13,299 bases of DNA from Alphaproteobacteria bacterium. GTDB lineage: Bacteria; Pseudomonadota; Alphaproteobacteria; CBDBCS01; JAHZLG01. The notes beneath the pieces were generated by a model, which saw nothing but the letters and a program-made list of their open reading frames with translations, did not search any database and was not told the origin of the DNA. Numbering within the stretch: the first letter of the stretch is position 1; every line of letters begins with the position of its first letter. The position numbers and the translations under genes were made by a program. Below, piece by piece: positions 7,047 to 12,774 of this stretch. The DNA lies in contig JAHZLG010000015.1 of the NCBI GenBank assembly GCA_022599995.1, positions 1-13,299 of the forward strand, given 5' to 3'.

Positions 7047-7415
7047 ATGAGCAAGGTACTCGACAGACGCTCCTATAAACCCGGCGACGTGATCATGCAC
7101 GAAGGAGAACTCGCGACCGGGGCTTTTCTCATCCAACAGGGAAAAGTCGAGGTCTATACCAGCGTCGGAAATGAACGCTTCCACCTCGCCTATGCCGGCA
7201 AGGAAGAAGTCGTGGGAGAGATGGGGCTGATCAATGATGCCCCCCGCTCGGCATCGGTGGTCGCGGTCGAACCAACCATTTGTGTGCACGTTGATCGTCC
7301 AACCTTCGAGGGGAAAATCCGCGACGCCGACCCCTTCGTGCGGGCGTTGATGCGTATCCTGTCGTCGCGGTTGCGTCGGTTGCTCACCACCCTCCAGAGC
7401 GGTGGCAGGGTCTAG
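7047..7415 (+). CDS. Stand-alone cyclic nucleotide-binding domain protein
   Basis: A 122-residue protein consisting of one CNMP-binding (CAP effector-type) domain with no DNA-binding or output domain. YKPGDVIMHEGELATGAFLI (10-29) matches the start of the beta-roll, GKVEVY the third strand, and GEMGLINDAPRSASVVA (57-73) the phosphate-binding cassette, with Glu58 and Arg67 in the positions that contact the cyclic nucleotide ribose and phosphate. The C-terminal helices are short and end in a basic RLRRLL stretch. It starts 47 bp after ilvD with no visible Shine-Dalgarno. Ligand binding is plausible because the cassette is intact; the partner and function are unknown. Confidence 0.88.
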   Translation: MSKVLDRRSYKPGDVIMHEGELATGAFLIQQGKVEVYTSVGNERFHLAYAGKEEVVGEMGLINDAPRSASVVAVEPTICVHVDRPTFEGKIRDADPFVRALMRILSSRLRRLLTTLQSGGRV

Positions 7416-7537
7416 GCTCGACACCGTCTTGACGAGCACACTCCTCGTTACCTCTGTGGTGTTGCCTCTCGCAAGTCTTCACAAGCCCCGCAAGGGTAGG
7501 GGATGGGAGAGGATGCCATTGCTTTCCCGCGTGCCCC

Positions 7538-8233
7538 GTGACCATTGCCGACAATTACATCGCCCTCCGCCAAACTGTTGCGGACTGTGCCCGCCAATGG
7601 CAACACCCCGCGCCGCAGCTGATTGCCGTGAGCAAGCAGGTTGATGCCGATCGAATCGATGCCGCCATCGAGGCAGGATGCCGCCACTTCGGCGAAAACC
7701 GCATCGAAGCCGTGATGGAAAAATGGGCGCACCTAGCCACGCAACCAACGACAGGGCAGGGAAATGACACCAAGCCAGTCGACCCGATCACCCTGCACTT
7801 CATTGGCGGCATTCAGTCACGCAAAGCGGCCGACGTCGTTGCCCATTGTGCAGTAATCCATAGCCTCGACCGGCCGCGCCTTGCCGAGGCCCTTGCCGCC
7901 GCCGAGACCAAACTCGGCATCCGGCGGGAATACCTCATCCAAGTGAACCAAGGCAACGAGACCCAGAAGGGCGGCGTTGCCATCGATAACCTGCCCCAGT
8001 TGCTCGAGCTCTGTCGCGACCAATTGGGGCTTCGGGTTGTCGGGTTGATGACGCTTCCGCCGCAGCACCACGATCCCGAACCGTTCTTCCGCGATCTGAC
8101 ATCCCTTGCACAGGCCTTCCAGCTGCCAGAACGGAGCATGGGGATGAGTGCCGACTTTCCTGCCGCGATCAAGCACGGGGCAACGTATATTCGCGTGGGC
8201 ACAGCCCTCTTCGGTGCTCGCCGCAACCCCTAA
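7538..8233 (+). CDS. YggS/PLPHP family PLP-binding protein
   Basis: PLP-carrying TIM-barrel protein of the YggS/PROSC family, involved in vitamin B6 and amino-acid homeostasis; it has no established catalytic reaction. Lys33 in LIAVSKQVD is the PLP lysine (E. coli LLAVSKTKP). HFGENRIEAVMEKW (50-63), HFIGGIQSRKA (87-97), VNQGNETQKGGV, VGLMTLPP and the C-terminal SMGMSADFPAAIKHG then IRVGTALFGAR all match family motifs. GTG 7538 is used with no Shine-Dalgarno. The 231-residue length is normal. A roughly 15-residue polar insert (near 67-82, TQPTTGQGNDTKPVD) replaces a shorter loop and is encoded partly by agggcaggg, the same string as the repeat at 981. Confidence 0.95.
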   Translation: MTIADNYIALRQTVADCARQWQHPAPQLIAVSKQVDADRIDAAIEAGCRHFGENRIEAVMEKWAHLATQPTTGQGNDTKPVDPITLHFIGGIQSRKAADVVAHCAVIHSLDRPRLAEALAAAETKLGIRREYLIQVNQGNETQKGGVAIDNLPQLLELCRDQLGLRVVGLMTLPPQHHDPEPFFRDLTSLAQAFQLPERSMGMSADFPAAIKHGATYIRVGTALFGARRNP

Positions 8234-8253
8234 TCCGCCATGCGGGGTGCGCC

Positions 8254-8361
8254 TAGGGCACACAAACCGAGGCTGCGGCAAAGGCAGCACAACACGATGC
8301 AGTGCCATAGGGCACACAAGCCGAGGCTGTGGCAAAGGCAGCACAACACGATGCAGTGCCA
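8254..8361. repeat. 54-bp tandem duplication
   Basis: Copies 8254-8307 and 8308-8361 begin tagggcacacaa and end cgatgcagtgcca. They differ at two positions (aaacc/aagcc and gctgcgg/gctgtgg). The junction creates an inverted repeat GTGCC-atag-GGCAC at 8302-8315. The unit length is a multiple of three and both copies stay open in two frames, but nothing gene-like is encoded. Confidence 0.95.
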
Positions 8362-8407
8362 AGCGAGAGAGGCAAATAGCTTCCTCTTTCGCTTCTGTAC
8401 CCATCAG

Positions 8408-8484
8408 GCACCCTCTTACTCCCTCCTGCATCATCCCGCACCCTCTTACTCCCTCCTGCATCATCCCGCACCCTCTTACTCCCT
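8408..8484. repeat. 30-bp tandem repeat, 2.6 copies
   Basis: Perfect copies at 8408-8437 and 8438-8467, beginning gcaccctcttactccct, then a 17-bp partial at 8468-8484. Pyrimidine-rich on this strand. No mismatches between copies, so the duplication is recent or actively homogenised. Confidence 0.95.
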
Positions 8485-8500
8485 ACTATTTCTTCTTTCC

Positions 8501-8536
8501 CCCTCCCGCCCCTCCCGCCCCTCCCGCCCCTCCTGC
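8501..8536. repeat. 9-bp tandem repeat, 4 copies
   Basis: Units of ccctcccgc at 8501-8509, 8510-8518 and 8519-8527, with a fourth at 8528-8536 carrying one change (ccctcctgc). The block ends 20 bp before the ATG of the next gene and may contribute to, or replace, its leader. Confidence 0.92.
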
Positions 8537-8556
8537 ACCCTCCCCGCGGCAAAAGC

Positions 8557-9684
8557 ATGGCAACGCACAACACACGATCGCTCGTCTTCCTCACCGGGCA
8601 CGGTGACCCCTCAGTGCTTCAGTACCACGAAAACCAGCCGATCCCTCTCCCTGCCCCCGATGAGGTGATCATCGAGGTGACGACCGCAGGGGTGAACAAT
8701 ACCGACATCAACACCCGGCTCGCTTGGTACGATGACGCCGTCACCACCGCGACCAATGACCTCGCCGCCCAACAAAGCGGCAAACAGGCCAGCGAATCAT
8801 CCAGCTGGAAAGGCGCCGCGATTGCCTTTCCGCGCATCCAAGGCGCCGACATCATGGGCACGATTGTCCAAGTAGGGGCCGGAGGCGACACCAGCCGAAT
8901 CGGAGAACGCACCCTCGTAAGTGCCATCCAAAACACCGCCGTGGGGTCGATTACCGTCGGGTCAGAGTGCGATGGTGGGTTCACGAGCCACGCGGTAATG
9001 AAGGCCAAACACTGCTATTCGGTCGGGGATAGCCCGCTGAGCGATGCCCAACTCGGCGCGATTCCCTGTGCCTACTCGACGGCATACAACATGCTGCTCC
9101 GGGTCGAGCAGTCAATGGGATGGCGCGACTATGTCGGCGAACTGCCCACCCTGCACGGCAAGCGGGTACTGGTAAGCGGTGCAAGCGGCGGAGTAGGCTA
9201 TGCCGCAGTCGAATTAGCCAAGATCAAAGGGGCACACGTCACCGCTATCGTCAGTGAAAGCAAAGTCGATGCGCTCCGTTCCGTTGCCGACGATGTTGTG
9301 GTGCGCCCAAGCGATAACACCGTACCCCTCGATTACGGCAAAGAAGACTTTCACGTTGCCGTCGATCTGGTCGGAGGACAAAACGGCCTCGACGCCATGC
9401 TCAAAGCCCTGCGGCACGGTGGCTACTATGTGATCTCGGGGGCAATCGCTGGCCCCATCGCCACCATCGACCTGCGGAAATTATACCTGCGCGATCTCAG
9501 CTATCTCGGTGCTACTTTCCAACATCCAACAGTGTTCGCCAACCTGATCGAGCTTGTCCGAGCCGGAACAATCAATCCCATCGTCGCGAAGACCTTCCCC
9601 CTCAGCCAGATCGTGGAAGCCCAAAAATTCTTTGTCGGCAAGTCCTTTGTCGGCAAGGTGGTGCTGTTGCCGCAAGAAGCCTGA
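8557..9684 (+). CDS. Zinc-independent MDR oxidoreductase (quinone oxidoreductase-like alcohol dehydrogenase family)
   Basis: Medium-chain dehydrogenase/reductase of 375 residues, predicted NAD(P)H-dependent and cytoplasmic; substrate unknown. The GroES-like N-terminal domain has VTTAGVNNTDINTR (41-54), where zinc alcohol dehydrogenases have a catalytic cysteine, so this is a zinc-independent quinone-oxidoreductase-type member. IQGADIMGTIVQVG (94-107) and AIPCAYSTAYNML (168-180) are typical. The Rossmann motif is LVSGASGGVGYAAVELAK (205-222), followed by VAVDLVGG and GGYYVISGAIAG. Near the C-terminus KFFVGKSFVGKVVLLP contains an in-frame five-residue duplication where relatives have a single VGK(I/V)VL segment. 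It is preceded by the 323-bp repeat spacer without a ribosome binding site, and is the last host-type gene before the phage module. Confidence 0.9.
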   Translation: MATHNTRSLVFLTGHGDPSVLQYHENQPIPLPAPDEVIIEVTTAGVNNTDINTRLAWYDDAVTTATNDLAAQQSGKQASESSSWKGAAIAFPRIQGADIMGTIVQVGAGGDTSRIGERTLVSAIQNTAVGSITVGSECDGGFTSHAVMKAKHCYSVGDSPLSDAQLGAIPCAYSTAYNMLLRVEQSMGWRDYVGELPTLHGKRVLVSGASGGVGYAAVELAKIKGAHVTAIVSESKVDALRSVADDVVVRPSDNTVPLDYGKEDFHVAVDLVGGQNGLDAMLKALRHGGYYVISGAIAGPIATIDLRKLYLRDLSYLGATFQHPTVFANLIELVRAGTINPIVAKTFPLSQIVEAQKFFVGKSFVGKVVLLPQEA

Positions 9685-9832
9685 ACACCGGCGACCAGCA
9701 CAAAACCACCCGAGCAACACGATCACCGCCGCGAGAACGCAAGCGACGAGAGACACGATCAGTGACACGATAGACCTCCCCATTATATGACGTGGGAAAG
9801 GCGAGAAACGCACTGAGCCCCCCCCTGTGATT

Positions 9833-9882
9833 AGATGCGCGCAGATGTGCGCAAGTGTGAGCAGATGTGCGCAGAATGTCGT
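9833..9882. repeat. 10-bp iteron-like tandem units, about 5 copies
   Basis: Consecutive 10-bp units agatgcgcgc, agatgtgcgc, aagtgtgagc, agatgtgcgc, agaatgtcgt. A 13-bp string gcagatgtgcgca occurs exactly at 9841-9853 and 9861-9873. A period of one helical turn puts each unit on the same DNA face, as in iterons or multi-site operators; this reading is an inference. Confidence 0.75.
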
Positions 9883-9903
9883 GATGACAAGGTAAGAATA
9901 CCT

Positions 9904-9919
9904 CCCCCCCCCCCCCCCC
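9904..9919. repeat. C16 homopolymer tract
   Basis: Sixteen consecutive C, followed by agaggggg, which could pair back with part of the tract. Such tracts are prone to slipped-strand length change, and also to sequencing and assembly error. It lies in non-coding DNA about 320 bp upstream of the phage protease gene. Confidence 0.9.
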
Positions 9920-10203
9920 AGAGGGGGCGCGCAGAAGCGCAACCAGACGCCATATGAGACTGCTCTCATCCCCCCTAACCCCCAACACCCCGGCGCGGCA
10001 CCCGCCTTGCTGGTCTCAGTACTCGGGTTTGTGCGGATGATGCAGTGAAGGCGAGCCGACCAAGGAAACTGCGGCGAAGCAACCTGCCACGTTGCCGACA
10101 CAATAACACCCTGGTTGGACTTGCTTCCGCGCCTCCCGCTTTCGCGACCCGAGGGGCAACCATGCCGCAACAAATAGCATGGTCACGGTGGAAATAATTC
10201 ATA

Positions 10204-10232
10204 TTGCTAAATTTAGTCTAGTGGGCTAAATT
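10204..10232 (+). promoter_or_regulatory. Candidate sigma70-type promoter, possibly leaderless
   Basis: TTGCTA (10204-10209), a 17-bp spacer, then TAAATT (10227-10232); each hexamer matches 4 of 6 consensus bases. It sits in the only strongly AT-rich patch of the window. A start site seven bases after the -10 falls on the A of the ATG at 10239, which has no Shine-Dalgarno, so the mRNA may be leaderless. Inference from sequence only. Confidence 0.4.
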
Positions 10233-10233
10233 T
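10206..10233. repeat. Direct repeat gctaaattt with embedded palindrome
   Basis: GCTAAATTT occurs at 10206-10214 and 10225-10233, a 19-bp offset (close to two helical turns). The left copy extends to the perfect palindrome CTAAATTTAG (10207-10216). Both overlap the candidate promoter elements, so a repressor or activator operator is plausible. Confidence 0.6.
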
Positions 10234-10238
10234 GCACT

Positions 10239-11672
10239 ATGACATCACGCATTGAAATCTTCCGAACAGGTACGCACCAGCCAACGCACGGCGAGCCGCT
10301 CACCTTCTATTCCTCTGACTTGGAATCAGTGGCGAGAAGTTACGCCCCCGACCATCACCACGCCCCGGTTGTGGTGGGACATCCCGAAACCGATTCTCCT
10401 GCCTACGGGTGGGTGCAACGTGTCGAGGCTGTCGGTGACCGACTGTTTGCAGTCTGTGAGGACATTGCGCCCAAGCTCAACGAGTCGGTGCAAAAAGGAC
10501 ACTACAAATACGTGTCGGCGGCATTTTACCCGCCGCTGTCCGCACGCAATCCCAGCAAAACCCATTGGTATTTGCGCCATGTCGGGCTGTTGGGCGCGAC
10601 GCCTCCGGCAGTGCGGGGGTTAGACCCCGTCGAATTTGCTGACGGAAGCGCACCGGACGATGCTAACCCCGATGGCACAACAATTTCGGATGATGCCAAT
10701 CGAGAAGCCGACGGGGCACTGATCTTCACCTTTGCCGCCAGCGAGTCGAATGTGCTGGCTGCCGGGTTTCAAGCACAAGACGATGCAACACCGGCATCGG
10801 TGCCCACTTCACCTGTGACGTCGGCATCGGTGCCCACTTCACCTGTGACATCGGCATCGGCGTCCACTTCACCTGTGACGTCGGCATCGGCGTCCACTTC
10901 ACCTGTGACATCGGCATCGGTGGCCACTTCACCTGTGACATCGGCATCGGTGGCCACTTCACCTGTGACATCGGCATCGGTGCCGAGCGCACCTGTTCCC
11001 CCCCTATCAGCGATGACATCGTCGACACCGGCAGGGGAATCGCCAGCGGCAGCAGGGGAATCGCTAGGCGAATCGCCAGAGGTGGCCGTTGCGCAGAACG
11101 CATCAACGGTACTCGATGCCCACGCACAACAAGGGCAGGCAGGGCAGGGCGACCAAAACACGGCTGCGCCGCAACCGCATGGGGAAACAGCCCCCAACCT
11201 CGTCAGCGACACGAGCCAGATCGACCAACTGGTCGACCAACTGGTCAATGAGGGCAAGGTTTTGCCCCACCACCGATCGGCCCTGCAGGCCCTCGTGAGC
11301 GTGCCCACCCTCCGCGAGCCCCCCGATGCTGCGTCGCGAGATAACGCCGCAGCAACCATACCTGCCGTGCATGGCTTCGCATCACCGCACGATGCGAGCA
11401 ACAGCCTCCCCCCCCAAACAGCAAGCGATCATCAGCAGCATCTGATCGCCCTCATTAAGAGGGTGTTCGATGAATTGCCCGCCCAAGTGCAATTTGGCAC
11501 TGCTCTGCCATCTGCGGCTTTCGCCTCGGCGGTACAACCCGCCGTGACGTTTGACCTGCCCAAAGGCAGCCACGCCCATCAGGATCGACTCGCGCTGCAC
11601 CACCGCGCAACGAAGCTGAGTGTCGACAACAACATCAGTTATATCGATGCCGTGCGCGCCCTGTCCTCCTAG
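10239..11672 (+). CDS. Phage head maturation protease with scaffold-like C-terminus
   Basis: Predicted to cleave head proteins during capsid maturation and probably to act as internal scaffold. The N-terminal domain (1-135) has the pattern of Mu gpI-like phage proteases: FRTGTHQPTHGEPLTF, APVVVGHPETDSPAYGWV (42-59, candidate catalytic His48), YKYVSAAFYPP (89-99, candidate catalytic Ser93) and LRHVGLLGATPPAVRGLDPVEF (112-133). Residues 188-247 are six tandem 10-residue repeats, followed by Gly/Ser/Glu- and Gln-rich disordered sequence. The C-terminal part (about 315-477) includes DQLVDQLVNEGKVLP and ends DRLALHHRATKLSVDNNISYIDAVRALSS, resembling the usual C-terminus of these protease-scaffold proteins. 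The protein has 477 residues. The start has no Shine-Dalgarno and may be leaderless. The catalytic residues are inferred from conservation as I remember the family. Confidence 0.82.
   Translation: MTSRIEIFRTGTHQPTHGEPLTFYSSDLESVARSYAPDHHHAPVVVGHPETDSPAYGWVQRVEAVGDRLFAVCEDIAPKLNESVQKGHYKYVSAAFYPPLSARNPSKTHWYLRHVGLLGATPPAVRGLDPVEFADGSAPDDANPDGTTISDDANREADGALIFTFAASESNVLAAGFQAQDDATPASVPTSPVTSASVPTSPVTSASASTSPVTSASASTSPVTSASVATSPVTSASVATSPVTSASVPSAPVPPLSAMTSSTPAGESPAAAGESLGESPEVAVAQNASTVLDAHAQQGQAGQGDQNTAAPQPHGETAPNLVSDTSQIDQLVDQLVNEGKVLPHHRSALQALVSVPTLREPPDAASRDNAAATIPAVHGFASPHDASNSLPPQTASDHQQHLIALIKRVFDELPAQVQFGTALPSAAFASAVQPAVTFDLPKGSHAHQDRLALHHRATKLSVDNNISYIDAVRALSS
10801..10980 (+). repeat. 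30-bp minisatellite, 6 copies, in the phage protease gene
   Basis: Six exact-length 30-bp units at 10801, 10831, 10861, 10891, 10921 and 10951. They share ccacttcacctgtgac and tcggcatcgg and encode TSPVTSAS plus two variable residues. The variable start is tgcc in units 1-2 (Val-Pro), cgtc in units 3-4 (Ala-Ser) and tggc in units 5-6 (Val-Ala). A synonymous g/a site reads g, a, g, a, a, a. The pairing points to growth by two-unit (60-bp) duplications. Confidence 0.97.
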
Positions 11673-11776
11673 TGAGGGCAACCTGCCCATGTGCCCAGCC
11701 CCCCCAACGAGGAGTGGTGACAACGACACTGCTCTGACACCCTGAATCGTTTCTTCCCTCCTATGTTCTCCCTCGC

Positions 11777-11782
11777 AAAGGA
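11777..11782 (+). promoter_or_regulatory. Shine-Dalgarno site for the first cement gene
   Basis: AAAGGA with nine bases to the ATG at 11792; fixes that start. A small inverted repeat GGGCA-acc-TGCCC (11676-11688) follows the protease stop but has no T-run. Confidence 0.7.
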
Positions 11783-11791
11783 ATCTCACCC

Positions 11792-12145
11792 ATGTCCCAA
11801 GCCGTTAGTTTGCTGAGCCTCACCGCCGCCGCCGCCGACAGTATCGCTGCTCACCGCGCTGTAGCATTCAACAAAAAACAGCATGCCAATACCGCAGTCC
11901 CCATGTTTGGCGTGTCGACACGCGACGTGGTCACTGGGGAAAATTTTGTCCTCACAGTAGAAGGCACAGCCGTCTGCGAAGCGGGTGGCGCGATAGCCGC
12001 CAACGATGCGGTCATGGTCAGTACCAATGGCACCTTTGTGAAGCATGATAGCAGCGCAACGAAAATGGTGGTCGGGTACGCCCTCGAAGCTGCCGCCGAT
12101 GGCGCAACCTTCGAGATGATCATTCGCCAGCACAAACATGCCTAA
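11792..12145 (+). CDS. DUF2190-type capsid cement/decoration protein (copy 1)
   Basis: A 117-residue Ala-rich protein with the repeating beta-strand pattern of DUF2190 phage proteins, small proteins encoded next to the major capsid gene that decorate or stabilise the capsid. Features: LSLTAAAADSIAAHRAVAF at the N-terminus, GVSTRDVVTGENF, TVEGTAVCEAGGAIAANDAVMVSTNG (the most characteristic stretch), and VVGYALEAAADGATFEMII at the C-terminus. A strong ribosome binding site precedes ATG 11792. It is clearly related to the next gene: AIAANDAVMVSTNGTFVKHDS here against SFSVGDAVMASSGGHASKHS there. Family assignment is by pattern recognition; a plain head-stabilising protein of another family is the alternative. 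Confidence 0.78.
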   Translation: MSQAVSLLSLTAAAADSIAAHRAVAFNKKQHANTAVPMFGVSTRDVVTGENFVLTVEGTAVCEAGGAIAANDAVMVSTNGTFVKHDSSATKMVVGYALEAAADGATFEMIIRQHKHA

Positions 12146-12212
12146 GGGCCGCGCGTCGGAACTCATCGACTTCCTACACGCCTCCTTACCCCTGCCACTA
12201 TCAAACACGACC

Positions 12213-12218
12213 GAGGAA
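12213..12218 (+). promoter_or_regulatory. Shine-Dalgarno site for the second cement gene
   Basis: GAGGAA with seven bases to the ATG at 12226; fixes that start. Confidence 0.7.
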
Positions 12219-12225
12219 ACAAACC

Positions 12226-12555
12226 ATGTCGGATCAAACCACACGGGTTCTCACCCTGCAAGCTGCAACTGCTCTCGATGCCAATCGCTTCGTGGGGTAT
12301 GACGGCAAAGCAAAAACGAACAACACCACCGCGGCTGCCGGGGTGACCAATGCCGATGCGGGGCAAGGCGATTGGATCGCGGTGCAAACCCACGGTGTTG
12401 CTTGGCTAACCGCTGCCGACTCATTCAGTGTTGGCGATGCGGTGATGGCAAGCAGTGGGGGACACGCATCAAAACACAGCACCGGAATAATTCAAGGCTA
12501 CGTGGCAGGGGCACACTTGGGGTCAGTCGTGCCGGTACGCTTGCTTGCCGTTTGA
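12226..12555 (+). CDS. DUF2190-type capsid cement/decoration protein (copy 2)
   Basis: A 109-residue protein of the same fold pattern as the preceding gene. VLTLQAATALDANRFVGYDGKA opens the protein, AAGVTNADAGQGDWIAVQTHGVAWL forms the middle, SFSVGDAVMASSGG the characteristic strand-turn, and IIQGYVAGAHLGSVVPVRLLAV the C-terminus. It lies 80 bp after copy 1 with a good Shine-Dalgarno. Two diverged cement genes ahead of one major capsid gene suggest two decoration roles, or an old duplication with specialisation. It ends 219 bp before the capsid gene, an unusually long gap for this operon type. Confidence 0.78.
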   Translation: MSDQTTRVLTLQAATALDANRFVGYDGKAKTNNTTAAAGVTNADAGQGDWIAVQTHGVAWLTAADSFSVGDAVMASSGGHASKHSTGIIQGYVAGAHLGSVVPVRLLAV

Positions 12556-12557
12556 TC

Positions 12558-12573
12558 AGGTCACGGGTGACCT
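12558..12573. other. Perfect 7-bp inverted repeat after the second cement gene
   Basis: AGGTCAC-gg-GTGACCT begins three bases after the stop codon. The two-base loop is too tight for an ideal RNA hairpin, and no T-run follows, so a protein-binding dyad is at least as likely as a terminator. Its GGTCA/TGACC half-sites recur in the adjacent 21-bp repeat. Confidence 0.7.
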
Positions 12574-12582
12574 CCGGTGCGG

Positions 12583-12645
12583 CATCGACCATGGGTCGAT
12601 CACCATCGACCGTGAGTCGGTCACCAATGACCGTGAGGCGATCAC
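12583..12645. repeat. 21-bp tandem repeat, 3 copies, rich in dyad symmetry
   Basis: Units at 12583-12603, 12604-12624 and 12625-12645, each of the form CA(T/A)(C/T)GACC.TG.G(T/G)CG(A/G)TCAC. Unit 1 contains ATCGACC-atg-GGTCGAT (12584-12600) and unit 2 GACCG-tgagt-CGGTC. The unit 2/3 border contains CGGTCA-ccaa-TGACCG. Several alternative hairpins could form in RNA between the cement and capsid genes. Confidence 0.85.
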
Positions 12646-12774
12646 CGACTGACTAACCATTAAACGAGGGTGCGTCACGCCACCATCGCCGAATTACCCC
12701 CAAACGTTTCACAGTCGCACAGGATTTTCTCCTGCGCGCGGACAGATTTCCACTCCCAATAACTGGACAATACC

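Larger units (their letters stand above)
8234..8556. other. Intergenic spacer (323 bp) made largely of three tandem repeats
   Basis: The spacer consists almost entirely of a 54-bp repeat (2 copies), a 30-bp repeat (2.6 copies) and a 9-bp repeat (4 copies). The only non-repeat parts are short edges and 8362-8407. It is strongly pyrimidine-rich after 8408. Open frames across it are repeat-driven and have no gene-like start. No promoter or terminator could be recognised for the flanking genes. Confidence 0.75.
9685..10238. other. Non-coding junction (554 bp) between host genes and phage head module
   Basis: No supported gene on either strand. From left to right it holds a C8 run (9818-9825), 10-bp iteron-like units (9833-9882), a C16 run (9904-9919), an inverted repeat (9954-9969, ATGAGA-ctgc-TCTCAT), about 200 bp with nothing recognisable, and an AT-rich promoter-like end (about 10190-10238). 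No tRNA, integrase or obvious att duplication is seen. Confidence 0.7.

Noticed and set aside
7429..7453. TTGACG near 7429 as a -35 box, and the ACGAG/CTCGT inverted repeat (7432-7448) as a terminator for the cNMP-binding gene
   Set aside because: No acceptable -10 at 16-18 bp, and the short stem is not followed by a T-run.
8254..8484. Possible CRISPR array from the 54-bp and 30-bp repeats
   Set aside because: Copies are directly head-to-tail with no unique spacers between them.
8148..8668. Two + strand open frames across the repeat spacer after the yggS-like gene
   Set aside because: They overlap the ends of two well-supported genes in other frames, and their content is only translated tandem repeats (RPSRPSRPS, PAPPAPPAP).
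9481..10173. Long minus-strand open frame, including a strongly hydrophobic stretch starting at an ATG at 9783 (MGRSIVSLIVSLVACVLAA)
   Set aside because: It runs antisense into the coding end of the MDR oxidoreductase, its upstream part is driven by poly-C (Gly run) and 10-bp repeat translation, and there is no ribosome binding site. The membrane-like stretch is curious but not enough to call a gene.
12372..12656. + strand frame with 7-residue repeats (MGRSPST, VSRSPMT, VRRSPTD)
   Set aside because: It overlaps the second cement gene in another frame. The heptads arise because the repeat unit is 21 bp, a multiple of three.
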